Source of the DNA: JBDIAG01 sp047974565
GTDB lineage: Bacteria; Actinomycetota; Actinomycetes; Actinomycetales; CAWJMD01
NCBI GenBank assembly: GCA_047974565.1
Contig: JBKECN010000038.1
Location: forward strand, 1 to 64,000
Length of the DNA: 64,000 nt
Direction of reading: 5' to 3'
Position 1 is the first letter of the stretch. Each line of letters begins with the position of its first letter. Both the position numbers and the translations under genes were made by a program. This document shows positions 49,299 to 58,996 of this stretch, in pieces. Under the pieces are notes generated by a model. That model was given only the letters and a program-made list of their open reading frames with translations. It did no database searches and was not told the origin of the DNA.

Positions 49299-49314
49299 GG
49301 CTCCTCGTGGAGCC
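49299..49314. terminator. short hairpin between PPOX and SGNH genes
   Basis: GGCTCC-N4-GGAGCC, a perfect 6-bp stem 10 bp after the PPOX stop codon, between convergent genes. A modest terminator candidate. Confidence 0.5.
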
Positions 49315-49404
49315 ACGGGCTCGTGGTGCGGCCAGGTGTCGAGTACCGGTGATATCCGGCGCTGACGCTGCGCCCGCTCAGGACCGAACCCGAAAGGGTG
49401 TGGT

Positions 49405-50316
49405 TCACGACCGGGGCGTCACCGAGTTCAGTTCGGGGCGCTTGGCTAGGACGGCGTCTCCGGACGATCGTCCCCGGAGTCGCCGATTGACCCATGGCCC
49501 AGCGAACTCCCGAGCCCAGGCCAGATCTGCGGCCACCCCCACGTCGACGTGCGCACCGCGGGCCGCGATGCGAGTGCACCGTTCGGCGAGAGCCTCCGCC
49601 GACGAGCCGGCCGAATCCAACGAATCGTCGCGGTCGGTGGCGGCGTCCCACTGGTCGATCGCGTCCACGCCGGCGCCCGAACCGTCGGGGGGCAGCACCC
49701 CCAACGCCACCAGCGCCAACAGCGTGACGATCTCATGCCCCTGGCTGGTCAGATGGATGCGATCAGGCGCCCACACCCGGGGGGAACGCAGCACCGGCAT
49801 CCCCCACTGATCGATGACGTACGCCCCATGCCGTCGGGCGATCGAGTTGATATGCGCGGCATACTGACCGACCCGCCCCGTCGTCCACCGGATCACCGGG
49901 GCCTCCTGCGGGCACACCGGAGTGGCCAGCAGTACGTCGGCCCCAGTGGTCCGGATCCGGCCGACCGCCCGGTCCAGGGCAACGGCGAGTTCGTCCACCT
50001 CCACTCGAGGGCGCAGGATGTCGTTCCCTCCCCCGACAATGGTGACCAGGTCCGGCTCAAGTGCCAGCGCCCGGTCCAGCTGTGGACCGACGATGTCGGC
50101 CAGCTTGCGTCCACGCACTGCCACATTGGCGTAGCCGAAGCGCTGCGGATCGACACTGCGAACGGCGAGCGAGGCAGCGAGCCGGTCTGCCCAGCCGCGA
50201 TACCCCCCGACCCGGTTGCCTCGACGAGCCCCGGACAGGCCTGCAGACTCCCGCGCGTGCGGGTACAGATCCTCCATCCCCTCGGTGAAGGAGTCCCCAA
50301 CACTCACCATGCGCAT
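49405..50316 (-). CDS. SGNH/GDSL-family hydrolase
   Basis: A 303-residue esterase/lipase-like enzyme. The four SGNH blocks are visible: MVSVGDSFTEG (Ser), NVAVRGRKL (Gly), VTIVGGGNDIL (Asn) and DRIHLTSQGH (Asp-x-x-His). No signal peptide is present, so it acts in the cytoplasm. Start codons at 50331 (GTG), 50316 and 50310 are all possible; 50316 is used as the GDSF motif then lies at the usual distance from the N-terminus. Confidence 0.86.
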   Translation of the reverse strand: MRMVSVGDSFTEGMEDLYPHARESAGLSGARRGNRVGGYRGWADRLAASLAVRSVDPQRFGYANVAVRGRKLADIVGPQLDRALALEPDLVTIVGGGNDILRPRVEVDELAVALDRAVGRIRTTGADVLLATPVCPQEAPVIRWTTGRVGQYAAHINSIARRHGAYVIDQWGMPVLRSPRVWAPDRIHLTSQGHEIVTLLALVALGVLPPDGSGAGVDAIDQWDAATDRDDSLDSAGSSAEALAERCTRIAARGAHVDVGVAADLAWAREFAGPWVNRRLRGRSSGDAVLAKRPELNSVTPRS

Positions 50317-50503
50317 CCAAGAGTGACCCACAGGCCCATGGTGCCCGATGCATCTCGCCTCGGCCCCCCACGTCCCCCCGCGAGTGCGATGTTCGCGAGT
50401 GCAATGTTCCTGTCCCTCCGGTGGCCTGTCGGCTCCAGGGGTCGTAGCGTTGGTCTTGGCCTGAACGGCTGATATCGACCATGAAAGTCATCAGGGAGTA
50501 GAC

Positions 50504-50743
50504 GTGAGCACAGGCGACAAGATCGAGAACACCGCGGACAAGGTGGCCGGGCAGGCCAAGGAGACGGTCGGCAAGGCCACTGGTGACTCATCCACCGAGG
50601 CCGAGGGCCGGATGCAGCAGGCCGAGGCCGACCTCAAGCAGTCCGGCGAGAAGCTCAAGGACAGCCTGCACGAGGCCGGCGAGAAGGCCAAGGCCAACCT
50701 CCGCGAGGCCGAGGAGAAGATCAAGGGCGCCTTCGACCGCTGA
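50504..50743 (+). CDS. CsbD-family stress protein
   Basis: A 79-residue, very hydrophilic, Lys/Glu/Ala-rich helical protein with the CsbD-like start DKIENTADKVAGQAKETVGKA followed by heptad-like repeats. Members are induced by general stress in many bacteria, with unknown mechanism. The GTG at 50504 follows GGGAG. A small inverted repeat (CCGCT...AGCGG, about 50738-50757) at its end may terminate transcription. Confidence 0.88.
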   Translation: MSTGDKIENTADKVAGQAKETVGKATGDSSTEAEGRMQQAEADLKQSGEKLKDSLHEAGEKAKANLREAEEKIKGAFDR

Positions 50744-50798
50744 CCGCACCCAGCGGACGTCCGGCAACCCCCCGCAGGTCGGGTGCAGGAACGATCAT

Positions 50799-52211
50799 TC
50801 AGGCGTCCAGGCGTACCCCGACCCGTTCCAAGGCCGACACCAGCAGACTGCGCCCACCGCCCGTCTCTGTTGCGTCCTGCGCCCGACGCATCGCGGACAT
50901 CGCGGCCGACCGAGCAGGGTCGGGCGGCCAGGCGACCGGCTTGCGGCGCACCATCGCCAGCGTGGTGGCCCGGGTCCGGCGGCCGTCGAGCAGGTCGAGG
51001 GCCACCCGGGCGCCGAACCTGGCCGAGGCGATCCCCAGACCCATGTAGCCGCCGACATAGACGGCTCGGCCGGACAGGGCCCGGCCGAACACCGGGGTGA
51101 GTCTGGTCGTCGTGGCCACCGGCCCCGCCCAGCGATGGGTGTAGCGCAGCGCTCCCAGGCAGGGAAAGACGGCCAGGGTGTGCCGGGCGAGGTCTTCGAA
51201 GCTGGCCTGCGAACGGTGACTGGGATTCACCTCGCCGCGCTCGTAGTTCGTGTCGTGCCCGCCCACCAGCAAACGGTTGTCGCTGGTGAGCCGATAGTGC
51301 CGGTAGCGCGCGGCAGCATCCTGCAGAGCGATCGAGTCGCCCCACGCCAAGTGCTCCAACTGGTCCAGCGACAGTTGTTCACTGACCAAAGTATGCCCGA
51401 AAACCGTTGCCATCCAAGCAGACTGGCGTCGAAGAACGGGGTTGGAGCCGGTGGCGACCAGTACCTTGCCGGCCCGCACCCGACCCGACCTGAGCCGCGC
51501 GCTCACCCCGGCGCAACTCCCATGAACACCGCCCGGCTCGGTGCGGACCGAGGTGACCGGACTCCCCTCGTGAACCCGTACCCCTAGGCGCTCGGCGGCA
51601 GCGGCAAGCCCCCACACCAGTCGCGCCGGATCGAGCAGGCCCACCTCCCGGTCGAACACCCCCGCCATCGCATGCGGCACGTGCACCCGCTCCTGCACCG
51701 CAGCGGCCCCCAGCCAGAGTTCGCGTTTGCCGTGCGCCGCCGCTGCGTCATGCGCCTCGGCCATCCGCGCCGCCTGCCCCGCTCCGATAGCCACCGTGAG
51801 GCGACCAGGCAACCGGAAGTCGGCCTCGATGCCGTGTCGGCGCAGGTCCACCACCAGGGACGCGAAGTTCCGGTCGCCCAGGTCCACCAGCAGATCGAGA
51901 TCGTCCGGCCACAATCGGGCGCCGTGGGTGAGTCCGTGGGTCAGCGTGGGCACCACCACGCCGGCATTGCGACCCGAAGCCCCGGCGCCGATCACGTCTG
52001 CTTCGGCCAGCACCACGTCCCGGGCGGGGTTCTCCTCCTTGGCCTGGATGGCTGCCCAGAGGCCGGTATATCCCGCACCGACGACGAGCAGGTCGGCGCT
52101 CTCACGTCCGGTCAGGGGTGCCCGCGCAGTGGGCGCCTCCGACCGGTCCGTCCAGAACACCCGAGACTCGGCATCCGCGAGCGCGGCGCGAGTGGGACGG
52201 GCCAGCGACAT
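50799..52211 (-). CDS. FAD-dependent amine/amino-acid oxidoreductase (DadA/DAO type)
   Basis: A 470-residue flavoprotein. The dinucleotide-binding motif is LLVVGAGYTGLWAAIQAKEE near residue 45, followed by GAGASGRNAGVVVPTLTHG, where the FAD is bound in this family. The C-terminal VGGYMGLGIASARFGARVAL closes the fold. Relatives oxidise glycine, sarcosine, D-amino acids or gamma-glutamylputrescine. Given the betaine genes elsewhere in the window, sarcosine is a possible substrate, but 20 kb of distance weakens the link. The ATG at 52211 is chosen for its position before the conserved core. Confidence 0.83.
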   Translation of the reverse strand: MSLARPTRAALADAESRVFWTDRSEAPTARAPLTGRESADLLVVGAGYTGLWAAIQAKEENPARDVVLAEADVIGAGASGRNAGVVVPTLTHGLTHGARLWPDDLDLLVDLGDRNFASLVVDLRRHGIEADFRLPGRLTVAIGAGQAARMAEAHDAAAAHGKRELWLGAAAVQERVHVPHAMAGVFDREVGLLDPARLVWGLAAAAERLGVRVHEGSPVTSVRTEPGGVHGSCAGVSARLRSGRVRAGKVLVATGSNPVLRRQSAWMATVFGHTLVSEQLSLDQLEHLAWGDSIALQDAAARYRHYRLTSDNRLLVGGHDTNYERGEVNPSHRSQASFEDLARHTLAVFPCLGALRYTHRWAGPVATTTRLTPVFGRALSGRAVYVGGYMGLGIASARFGARVALDLLDGRRTRATTLAMVRRKPVAWPPDPARSAAMSAMRRAQDATETGGGRSLLVSALERVGVRLDA

Positions 52212-52341
52212 CGCACCATTCTTGCCCAGCGGATGCCCGCGCGGGGTACGCCCGACCATTTCCAGGAGTGGAACTGCCCACTTCGCCCCGAGGGCAGGCA
52301 CGTGGTCTCAGGCACTCCACGCCCAACGGTAGGCTGCGCGG

Positions 52342-53766
52342 GTGTCCAAGGTGCTCAACAGCCTCCCCGTCGGTGAGCGGGTCGGCATCGCGTTCTCCGG
52401 TGGTCTCGACACGTCGGTGGCGGTGGCATGGATGCGCGAGAAGGGCGCCATTCCGTGCACCTACACGGCCGATCTGGGCCAGTACGACGAACCGGATGTC
52501 TCTGGCGTGCCGGGGCGGGCCGAGGCCTACGGTGCGGAGCTCTCGCGACTGGTCGACTGCCGGGCAGCCCTGGTCGAGGAGGGGCTGTCCGCGCTGATCT
52601 GCGGCGCCTTCCACATCCGCTCTGCCGGACGGGTCTACTTCAACACCACACCGCTGGGCCGGGCCGTCGCAGGCTCGCTGCTGGTGCGGGCGATGAAGGC
52701 CGACGGGGTCGACATCTGGGGTGACGGCTCCACCTTCAAGGGCAATGACATCGAGCGCTTCTACCGGTACGGGTTGCTGGCCAACCCGTCACTGCGGATC
52801 TACAAGCCGTGGCTGGTCGCGGCCTTCGTCACCGAACTCGGCGGACGGCACGAGATGTCCGCCTGGTTGACCGCCCGTGGCCTGCCCTACCGCGACAGCC
52901 AGGAGAAGGCCTACTCCACCGACGCCAATATCTGGGGGGCCACCCACGAGGCCAAGACCCTCGAGCATCTGGACACCGGCCTGGAGACGGTGGACCCGAT
53001 CATGGGTGTGACGCACTGGGATCCCTCGGTGGAGATCCCCACCGAGGACGTCTCGATCACCTTCGAGCAGGGCCGGCCGGTGCGCATCAACGGAGTCGCC
53101 TTCGACTCCGCGGTCGACTTGGTGCTCGAGGCCAATGCCATCGGCGGACGGCACGGCCTGGGGATGAGCGACCAGATCGAGAACCGGGTGATCGAGGCCA
53201 AGTCCCGCGGCATCTACGAGGCCCCGGGCATGGCGCTGCTGCACATCGCCTACGAACGACTGGTCAACGCGATTCACAACGAGGACACCGTCGCCGCCTA
53301 CCACAACGACGGGCGTCGGCTGGGGCGTCTGCTCTATGAGGGCCGCTGGCTGGACCCGCAGTCGCTCATGGTGCGCGAGAGCCTGCAGCGCTGGGTCGGC
53401 TCGGCGATCACCGGTGAGGTGACGCTGCGGTTGCGCCGCGGGGAGGACTATTCGGTGCTGAACACTCAGGGGCCCACCTTGAGTTACCACCCGGACAAAC
53501 TCTCGATGGAGCGCACCGAGGACGCGGCCTTCGGCCCGGTCGACCGGATCGGTCAGTTGACCATGCGGAACCTCGACATCGCCGACTCCCGCACCCGGCT
53601 GGAGCAGTACGCCACCATGGGGCTGCTCGGCGGGCCGCAGGCCGACCTGGTCGGCGAGCTCACCCCCGGTGGGGCACAGGCGATCACCCGCTCCCGCCGC
53701 CCGGAGGACGAAGAGGACGAGGTGGAGTCGCTGGACCGGGCCGCGATGGAGTTCGGCGTCGACTGA
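52342..53766 (+). CDS. argG: argininosuccinate synthase
   Basis: A 474-residue enzyme joining citrulline and aspartate with ATP in arginine biosynthesis. The N-terminal P-loop-like IAFSGGLDTSVAVAWM binds ATP, and TADLGQYDEPD, YFNTTPLGRAV, GDGSTFKGNDIERFYRYG and ATHEAKTLEHLD are the other signatures. The length and sequence are those of the long (E. coli-like) form. The GTG at 52342 lies 6 nt after TAGGCT (52330-52335), so the transcript is probably leaderless. No other arg gene is adjacent. Confidence 0.95.
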   Translation: MSKVLNSLPVGERVGIAFSGGLDTSVAVAWMREKGAIPCTYTADLGQYDEPDVSGVPGRAEAYGAELSRLVDCRAALVEEGLSALICGAFHIRSAGRVYFNTTPLGRAVAGSLLVRAMKADGVDIWGDGSTFKGNDIERFYRYGLLANPSLRIYKPWLVAAFVTELGGRHEMSAWLTARGLPYRDSQEKAYSTDANIWGATHEAKTLEHLDTGLETVDPIMGVTHWDPSVEIPTEDVSITFEQGRPVRINGVAFDSAVDLVLEANAIGGRHGLGMSDQIENRVIEAKSRGIYEAPGMALLHIAYERLVNAIHNEDTVAAYHNDGRRLGRLLYEGRWLDPQSLMVRESLQRWVGSAITGEVTLRLRRGEDYSVLNTQGPTLSYHPDKLSMERTEDAAFGPVDRIGQLTMRNLDIADSRTRLEQYATMGLLGGPQADLVGELTPGGAQAITRSRRPEDEEDEVESLDRAAMEFGVD

Positions 53767-53786
53767 CCCCCGGCACGAGGTGGCGC

Positions 53787-54656
53787 TCAGGCCTCGGCGC
53801 CGCCGGTCGGTGGTGGTGCCGCCATACCGCGGGTCGCCCCGATGCTGGCCAGCACCACACAGCCCACCGCGATCCACTGCAGCCAGCTCAGCGCCTCGCC
53901 GAGAAGCAGCAGTGCCGCCAACGCCGCAGCGGCCGGCTCCAGACTCATCAGGATGGCGAAGACGCTCGGCCGGATCTGGCGCAAGGCGACCAGTTCCAGG
54001 CTGTACGGGACCACCGACGACAGCAGGCCCACCGCCAGGCCGATGGCCAGGATCCGCGGTTCCAGCAGTGTCTGCCCGGCTTCGGCGATCGCCGGCCCGG
54101 CCATCACGACGGCTCCCACCATGCTGGCCACCGTCAGCCCGGTAACCCCCTGCCAGCGGCGGCCGGTCCGCTCGCTCATCAGGATGTAGCCGGCCCACAG
54201 CACCCCCGCGGCAAGCGCCAAGGCGACGCCGGACACGGTGAGCCCAGTCGGATCGAATCCCAGGAGCAGGACGCCCGACCCGGCCAGCAGGACCCAGATC
54301 AGGTCCCGCATCCGCCGCGAACCGAGCAGCGACAGGGTGAACGGCCCGAGGAACTCCAGGGTCACCGCCATCCCCAGCGGTATCCGGGCGAACGACTGGT
54401 AGATGCACCAGTTCATGCCCATCAGGCACAGCCCGAAGCCGAGCGCGACTGCCCAGTCCCCCCGGGTCTTTCCGCGCAGCACCGGCCGGAAGAAGAGGGC
54501 GAAGACGAGCGCCGAGGTGGCCAGCCGCATCCACACCATGGCGGTAGGTGGAACGAGGTCGAAGATGCCCTTGGCCAGCGCCGCACCGACCTGGACCGAA
54601 AGGATGCCGCCCATTACCAACCACGTCGGCGGAAGCCGCCGCAGCACCTGTCTCAA
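53787..54656 (-). CDS. EamA/DMT-family exporter (RhtA-like)
   Basis: A 289-residue transporter with ten helices and the RhtA signatures IPLGMAVTLEFLGPFTLSLL and IRPSVFAILMSLEPAAAALAALLLLGE. It is a paralogue of the exporter at 39422-40342. Export of threonine, homoserine or similar amino acids is the family role. The start is TTG at 54656 with GAGG 7 bp before it, or GTG at 54647. Confidence 0.85.
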   Translation of the reverse strand: MRQVLRRLPPTWLVMGGILSVQVGAALAKGIFDLVPPTAMVWMRLATSALVFALFFRPVLRGKTRGDWAVALGFGLCLMGMNWCIYQSFARIPLGMAVTLEFLGPFTLSLLGSRRMRDLIWVLLAGSGVLLLGFDPTGLTVSGVALALAAGVLWAGYILMSERTGRRWQGVTGLTVASMVGAVVMAGPAIAEAGQTLLEPRILAIGLAVGLLSSVVPYSLELVALRQIRPSVFAILMSLEPAAAALAALLLLGEALSWLQWIAVGCVVLASIGATRGMAAPPPTGGAEA

Positions 54657-54917
54657 CCCACCGCCTCACTGTCGCGGCAACCGCATCAGGCGGGTTGCCG
54701 CGGCAAGCCTACGGGCTTGGCGCACCGCCCAAGCCCACCCCTGGCACCAGCGGCGTCGGCGTCCGCGCAGGTGTGCGCCACCTCACCCGAGCGGACGGGT
54801 GAGTTGGGCGATCTCGAGTTGGGCAAGGACTCGGTCTCTGCCAGCATCTGCGACGCGTCACCGAGCCGGCGGACCACGCGCCGCCACCCGCAGCCCCTCT
54901 CCCACCAGGAGCCAACC

Positions 54918-55790
54918 ATGAACGACGCCACCACCGCAGGCGCCGACACCGGCCCGCAGAATCCCCCGGCCGACCACGACGTGTCGTCCATGCGGCGAAC
55001 CGTGACAGCCGCCATCGACGCTCGGATCGACACCCCGGCAGACCTGATCTTCTCGTTCGCCGCCGCCGACGGCACCCCGATCGACACCGAGACGCTCGAG
55101 GTGACGATCGGCGAGGAGCCCACCCCGTACGACGAGATCCGGGACGAGAACGGCACCCGCCTGCACGTGCTGCGGCAGGCCCCATCAGGCCCCTTGCGGG
55201 TGCGCTATCGGGCCAGCATCGTCGGCGGGAGCGAGCCCCCGGAACTGACACCGATGCAGGAGATCGTCTACACCCGGCCGAGCCGCTACTGCGACTCCGA
55301 CGTGCTGGCGCCGATCGCCCGCGCCGAGTTCGGCGGGTACTCGGGTCGCGAACTCGTCGACCAGGTCACCTCATGGGTGGGCACCCAACTCGCCTACGTG
55401 AGCGGCTCGTCTCGTCCGATCGACGGCGCGGTGGACACCCTGCTGGCCCGTCAAGGGGTCTGCCGCGACTACGCCCACCTGGTGGTGGCGCTGCTGCGCG
55501 CCCTGGGCGTGCCGGCCCGGTTGGTCTCGGTGTACGCACCGGGGTTGTTCCCGATGGACTTCCACGCCGTGGCGGAAGCAGTCGTCGACGGCAGGTGGCA
55601 AGTGCTGGACGCCACCTGCCTGGCCCCACGCTCGACGATGCTGCGGATCGCCACCGGCCGCGACGCCGCCGACACCGCGTTCATGACGGTCAACAGCGGT
55701 CGGGTGGATCTGCTCTCGGTGGCTGTCACCGCGGTCGCCGAGCCCGGTCTGCCCGACGACAACCCACACGAGCTGGCCGTCCTGCGCTAG
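54918..55790 (+). CDS. transglutaminase-like cysteine protease-fold protein
   Basis: A 290-residue protein. The catalytic triad of the transglutaminase-like superfamily is visible: Cys in DTLLARQGVCRDYAHLVVAL, His in PMDFHAVAEAVV and Asp in WQVLDATCLAP. The N-terminal 110 residues form a beta-rich domain typical of the actinobacterial SirB1/BTLCP-related group. Function is unknown; peptide modification or cleavage is likely. The ATG at 54918 follows CAGGAG. Confidence 0.88.
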   Translation: MNDATTAGADTGPQNPPADHDVSSMRRTVTAAIDARIDTPADLIFSFAAADGTPIDTETLEVTIGEEPTPYDEIRDENGTRLHVLRQAPSGPLRVRYRASIVGGSEPPELTPMQEIVYTRPSRYCDSDVLAPIARAEFGGYSGRELVDQVTSWVGTQLAYVSGSSRPIDGAVDTLLARQGVCRDYAHLVVALLRALGVPARLVSVYAPGLFPMDFHAVAEAVVDGRWQVLDATCLAPRSTMLRIATGRDAADTAFMTVNSGRVDLLSVAVTAVAEPGLPDDNPHELAVLR

Positions 55791-55854
55791 GGCGCCCACC
55801 GGCCGCGTCCGCCCGTCGTAGCGCGGGCGCCGCCGGGCAGGGGTGTCCTCCGGG

Positions 55855-58179
55855 TCAGGAGAACCGGCGTAGCCGCAGGCTGTTCGTCACGACGAAGACC
55901 GACGAGAAGGCCATCGCCGCACCCGCGAGCATCGGGTTGAGCAGCCCCGCAGCGGCCACCGGGATGGCTGCCACGTTGTAGGCGAAGGCCCAGAACAGGT
56001 TGCCCTTGATGGTGCGTACCGTGGCCCGGGCCAGCCTGATCGAGGTGGGCGCCAGCGCCAGATCGCCACCGACGATGGTCAGGTCGCTGGCCTCGATCGC
56101 CAGGTCCGTGCCGGTGCCCATGGCGATGCCGAGGTCAGCCTGGGCGAGTGCGGCGGCGTCGTTGATGCCGTCGCCGATCATCGCCACCACCCGGCCGGAC
56201 TCCTGCAGGCCCTGCACCATGGCCGACTTCTGAGCGGGTAGCACCCCGGCGATCACCTCCTCGATGCCTACCTCGCGGGCCACCGCGCGAGCGGCGTCCT
56301 CGTGGTCTCCGGTCAGCAGCACGACCCGCAGGCCGAGCTCGCCGAACTGGGAAACCGCTTGGGCACTCGTGGGTTTGACGGTGTCGGCGACGGCCAGGCC
56401 ACCCCGGGCACGACCTGCCCAGCCCACCAGGACCCCGGTGCGGCCCTGGCGTCGGGACTCGGTCAGCCACTCGTCCAGGACGACGGGAATGGTCAGGCCA
56501 CGCTCGACCAGCAGATCTGGCCGCCCGACCACCACCTCGTGGTCGGCTCCGTCGATCTCGACCCGCCCGACCATGCCACTGCCCGACACGGCGGCCGCGT
56601 CGCGGGCGGTGACCACCACGTGGCCGCCGGCCTCTGCTCCGGAGACGATGGCCCGGGCGATCGGATGCTCCGAGGCGGACTCCACCGCGGCACTGATCCG
56701 CAGGATCTCCTCGTCGTCGTGCTCGGGAACCGCCTGGACCTCGACCAGGCGCATCCGGCCGCTGGTCACCGTGCCGGTCTTGTCCAGCACGACGGTGTCC
56801 ACCGAGCGGGTGGCTTCCAGGGCCTGCGGCCCCTTGACCAGAATGCCGAGTTGGGCGCCCCGGCCGGTGCCGACCATGAGTGCGGTGGGAGTGGCCAGCC
56901 CGAGGGCACATGGGCAGGCGATGATGAGCACGGCCACGGCGGCGCTGAAGGCCATTGCGACGTTTCCGTCCACGACGATCCACCCGATCAGAGTGCCGAG
57001 TGCGATGAGGATGACCACCGGGACGAAGACTCCCGAGACCCGGTCGGCCAGCCGTTGAGCGGCCGCCTTGCCGGACTGGGCCTGTTCGAGTAGTCGCGCC
57101 AGCTGGGCCAGCGCGGTGTCGTTGCCGACCCGGGTGGCCCGCACCACCAGCCGACCGGAGGAGTTGAGGCTGCCGCCGGTGACCTGGTCGCCGACCGTGA
57201 CATCCACTGGAACCGGCTCACCGGTGAGGGCGGAGGCGTCCACCGCCGAGCTGCCTTCCAGGACGGTGCCGTCGGTGGCGACCTGCTCACCGGGACGCAC
57301 CACGAAATCCTCCCCGACGGCGAGCTCCTCGATCGGGATCCGCACCTCCCGGCCCTTGCGCAGGACCGAGACCTCTTTGGCCCCCGCGTCCATCAACTCA
57401 CGCAACGCCGCACCGGCCGAGTGCTTGGCTCGATCCTCCAGGAAGCGTCCGAGCAGGATCAGCGTGGTGATGCCCGAGGCGGCTTCGAGATAGATCGCCC
57501 CGGCCGCATCTCCCCTGCTCGCCACGAAGGTGAACTCATGCCGCATGCCGATCATGCCGGCGTGCCCGAAGACGAGGGCGTACACCGACCACAGGTAGGC
57601 GGCCCACACGCCGATGCTCACCAGCGTGTCCATGGTGGTGGCACCGTGCCGCAGGTTCACCACGGCGGCGCGATGGAAGGGCCACGCGCCCCAGACCACC
57701 ACAGGCGTGGCCAGGGCCAGACTCAGCCACTGCCAGTACGGAAACTGCAGCGCCGGAATCATCGCCATCACCACCACCGGGATGGTGAGGGTGGCCGAGA
57801 CGATGAGTCGGGTGCGCAGACTCACCCCGGCGGGGCCGTCCGGCTCGGACTCGGCGTCCGCGGCCGCGGCCGGAGGTCGGCTCACTCTGGCCTCGTAGCC
57901 GGTCTTCTCCACGGTTGCGATCAGGTCGTCGACACTGACCGACTCGTCGAACTGGACGCTGGCCTTCTCGGTGGCGAAGTTGACGGTGGCCTGCACCCCG
58001 TCCACCTTGTTGAGCTTGCGTTCGATCCGGTTGGCGCACGAGGCACAGGTCATGCCCGTGAGGTCCAGCTGGACGCTGTGTGGTGGCCTCGCCTCGCCGG
58101 TCCAGCCCGGGCCGGGCGATTCGCTGACCTCGACCAGACCGACGGCGCTGCGACGTGGCGGGTTCGGCTGGGAGCTCAT
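55855..58179 (-). CDS. copA: copper-translocating P1B-type ATPase
   Basis: A 774-residue efflux ATPase. One heavy-metal-associated domain with LDLTGMTCASCANRIERKL lies near residue 42. Membrane helices follow, with the metal-binding CPC motif in IIACPCALGLATPT, about residue 422. DKTGTVTSG is the phosphorylation site, SEHPIARAIV the HP motif, and GDGINDAAALAQADLGIAMG the hinge. The C-terminal membrane pair has YN and MxxS (AFAYNVAAIP; AMAFSSVFVV), matching Cu(I) specificity. Its ATG overlaps the stop of copZ by 4 bp. It exports Cu(I) from the cytoplasm. Confidence 0.95.
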   Translation of the reverse strand: MSSQPNPPRRSAVGLVEVSESPGPGWTGEARPPHSVQLDLTGMTCASCANRIERKLNKVDGVQATVNFATEKASVQFDESVSVDDLIATVEKTGYEARVSRPPAAAADAESEPDGPAGVSLRTRLIVSATLTIPVVVMAMIPALQFPYWQWLSLALATPVVVWGAWPFHRAAVVNLRHGATTMDTLVSIGVWAAYLWSVYALVFGHAGMIGMRHEFTFVASRGDAAGAIYLEAASGITTLILLGRFLEDRAKHSAGAALRELMDAGAKEVSVLRKGREVRIPIEELAVGEDFVVRPGEQVATDGTVLEGSSAVDASALTGEPVPVDVTVGDQVTGGSLNSSGRLVVRATRVGNDTALAQLARLLEQAQSGKAAAQRLADRVSGVFVPVVILIALGTLIGWIVVDGNVAMAFSAAVAVLIIACPCALGLATPTALMVGTGRGAQLGILVKGPQALEATRSVDTVVLDKTGTVTSGRMRLVEVQAVPEHDDEEILRISAAVESASEHPIARAIVSGAEAGGHVVVTARDAAAVSGSGMVGRVEIDGADHEVVVGRPDLLVERGLTIPVVLDEWLTESRRQGRTGVLVGWAGRARGGLAVADTVKPTSAQAVSQFGELGLRVVLLTGDHEDAARAVAREVGIEEVIAGVLPAQKSAMVQGLQESGRVVAMIGDGINDAAALAQADLGIAMGTGTDLAIEASDLTIVGGDLALAPTSIRLARATVRTIKGNLFWAFAYNVAAIPVAAAGLLNPMLAGAAMAFSSVFVVTNSLRLRRFS

Positions 58180-58385
58180 CGATTCTCCAAGGTGTAGCCG
58201 GCCTCCTCGACCGCTGCCCGGAGTTCGTCGATGCCCGGCTCCTGGTCGCCGGTCAGGCGCAGTCGGCCAGTGGCCAGATCGACCTCGACGGCGTCGACCC
58301 CGGCGACCTGGCTGACCTCCTCGGTGACCGAGGCCACGCAGTGGGCGCAGGTCATCCCGGACACGGTGTAGGTGAAGGTGCTCAT
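58176..58385 (-). CDS. copZ: copper chaperone
   Basis: A 69-residue single HMA-domain protein with the Cu(I)-binding motif GMTCAHC near residue 10 and the C-terminal EEAGYTL. It carries Cu(I) to CopA. The ATG at 58385 follows GAAAGG. Operon csoR-copZ-copA. Confidence 0.93.
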   Translation of the reverse strand: MSTFTYTVSGMTCAHCVASVTEEVSQVAGVDAVEVDLATGRLRLTGDQEPGIDELRAAVEEAGYTLENR

Positions 58386-58475
58386 CGTGCTGCCTTTCGT
58401 TGGCTGGTCAAGAAGTTTCCGGTGTGCTTCGTTCGTGGACGCCGTGCGGCGGTGGGCACGTGGTGGCGCAGGCGG

Positions 58476-58799
58476 TCAGGAGCGGACCAGGCGAGCGATC
58501 GCCGAGGACGCCTCGGCGAGCTTGACCTCGGCCTCCGGGCCGCCCTCGGCCGCGGCGCGGGCCACGCAGTGCTCGAGGTGGTCGTCCAGCAGGCCCAGCG
58601 CCACGGATTGCAGCGCCCTGGTGGCCGCGGAGACCTGGGTGAGGATGTCGATGCAGTAGACGTCCTCCTCCACCATCCGCTGCAGGCCCCGGACCTGCCC
58701 CTCGATACGCCGCAGCCGGCGCAGGTGGGCAGCCTTGTCATGGCTGTAGCCCGGGGCGGATGCCTCAGATGCCTGACTCGTCGCTACTCCCTCGTCCAT
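58476..58799 (-). CDS. csoR: copper-sensing transcriptional repressor CsoR
   Basis: A 107-residue all-helical repressor of the CsoR/RcnR family. HLRRLRRIEGQVRGLQRMV is the DNA-facing first helix. The Cu(I) ligands are Cys in EDVYCIDILTQ and His/Cys in DDHLEHCVARA, the CsoR pattern of Cys-His-Cys. The ATG at 58799 follows AAGGAG. Copper binding should release it from the operator at 58853-58869 and derepress the operon. Confidence 0.93.
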   Translation of the reverse strand: MDEGVATSQASEASAPGYSHDKAAHLRRLRRIEGQVRGLQRMVEEDVYCIDILTQVSAATRALQSVALGLLDDHLEHCVARAAAEGGPEAEVKLAEASSAIARLVRS

Positions 58800-58849
58800 C
58801 TGTACTCCTTCGCAATTGCGGCCTCGTCGCGGTTCCGTCCAGGTACAGC

Positions 58850-58884
58850 ACCATACCCCATAGGGGTATTCCTCGCAGCCGGCG
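58850..58884 (-). promoter_or_regulatory. csoR operon promoter with CsoR operator
   Basis: The inverted repeat ATACCCC-N3-GGGGTAT (58853-58869) matches the GC-rich CsoR site consensus. It covers most of the 17-bp spacer and part of the -10 box of a minus-strand promoter, with TATGGT (58855-58850) as -10 and CTGCGA as a plausible -35. Confidence 0.85.
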
Positions 58885-58996
58885 GGCGACGCCGGTCGCG
58901 ACCGGGCCATCCGAGATAATCCGCAACACCTGCGTGATGTACCGTTGATCTTCCCGTCCTCTTCCGTTTCGACAGGAAAATATGTAGCCTGGTGGG

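Noticed and set aside
55791..55854. Terminator between the transglutaminase-like and copA genes
   Set aside because: GCCCG-N8-CGGGC is present, but the arms are short and sit in uniformly GC-rich sequence, so it is not distinguishable from chance.
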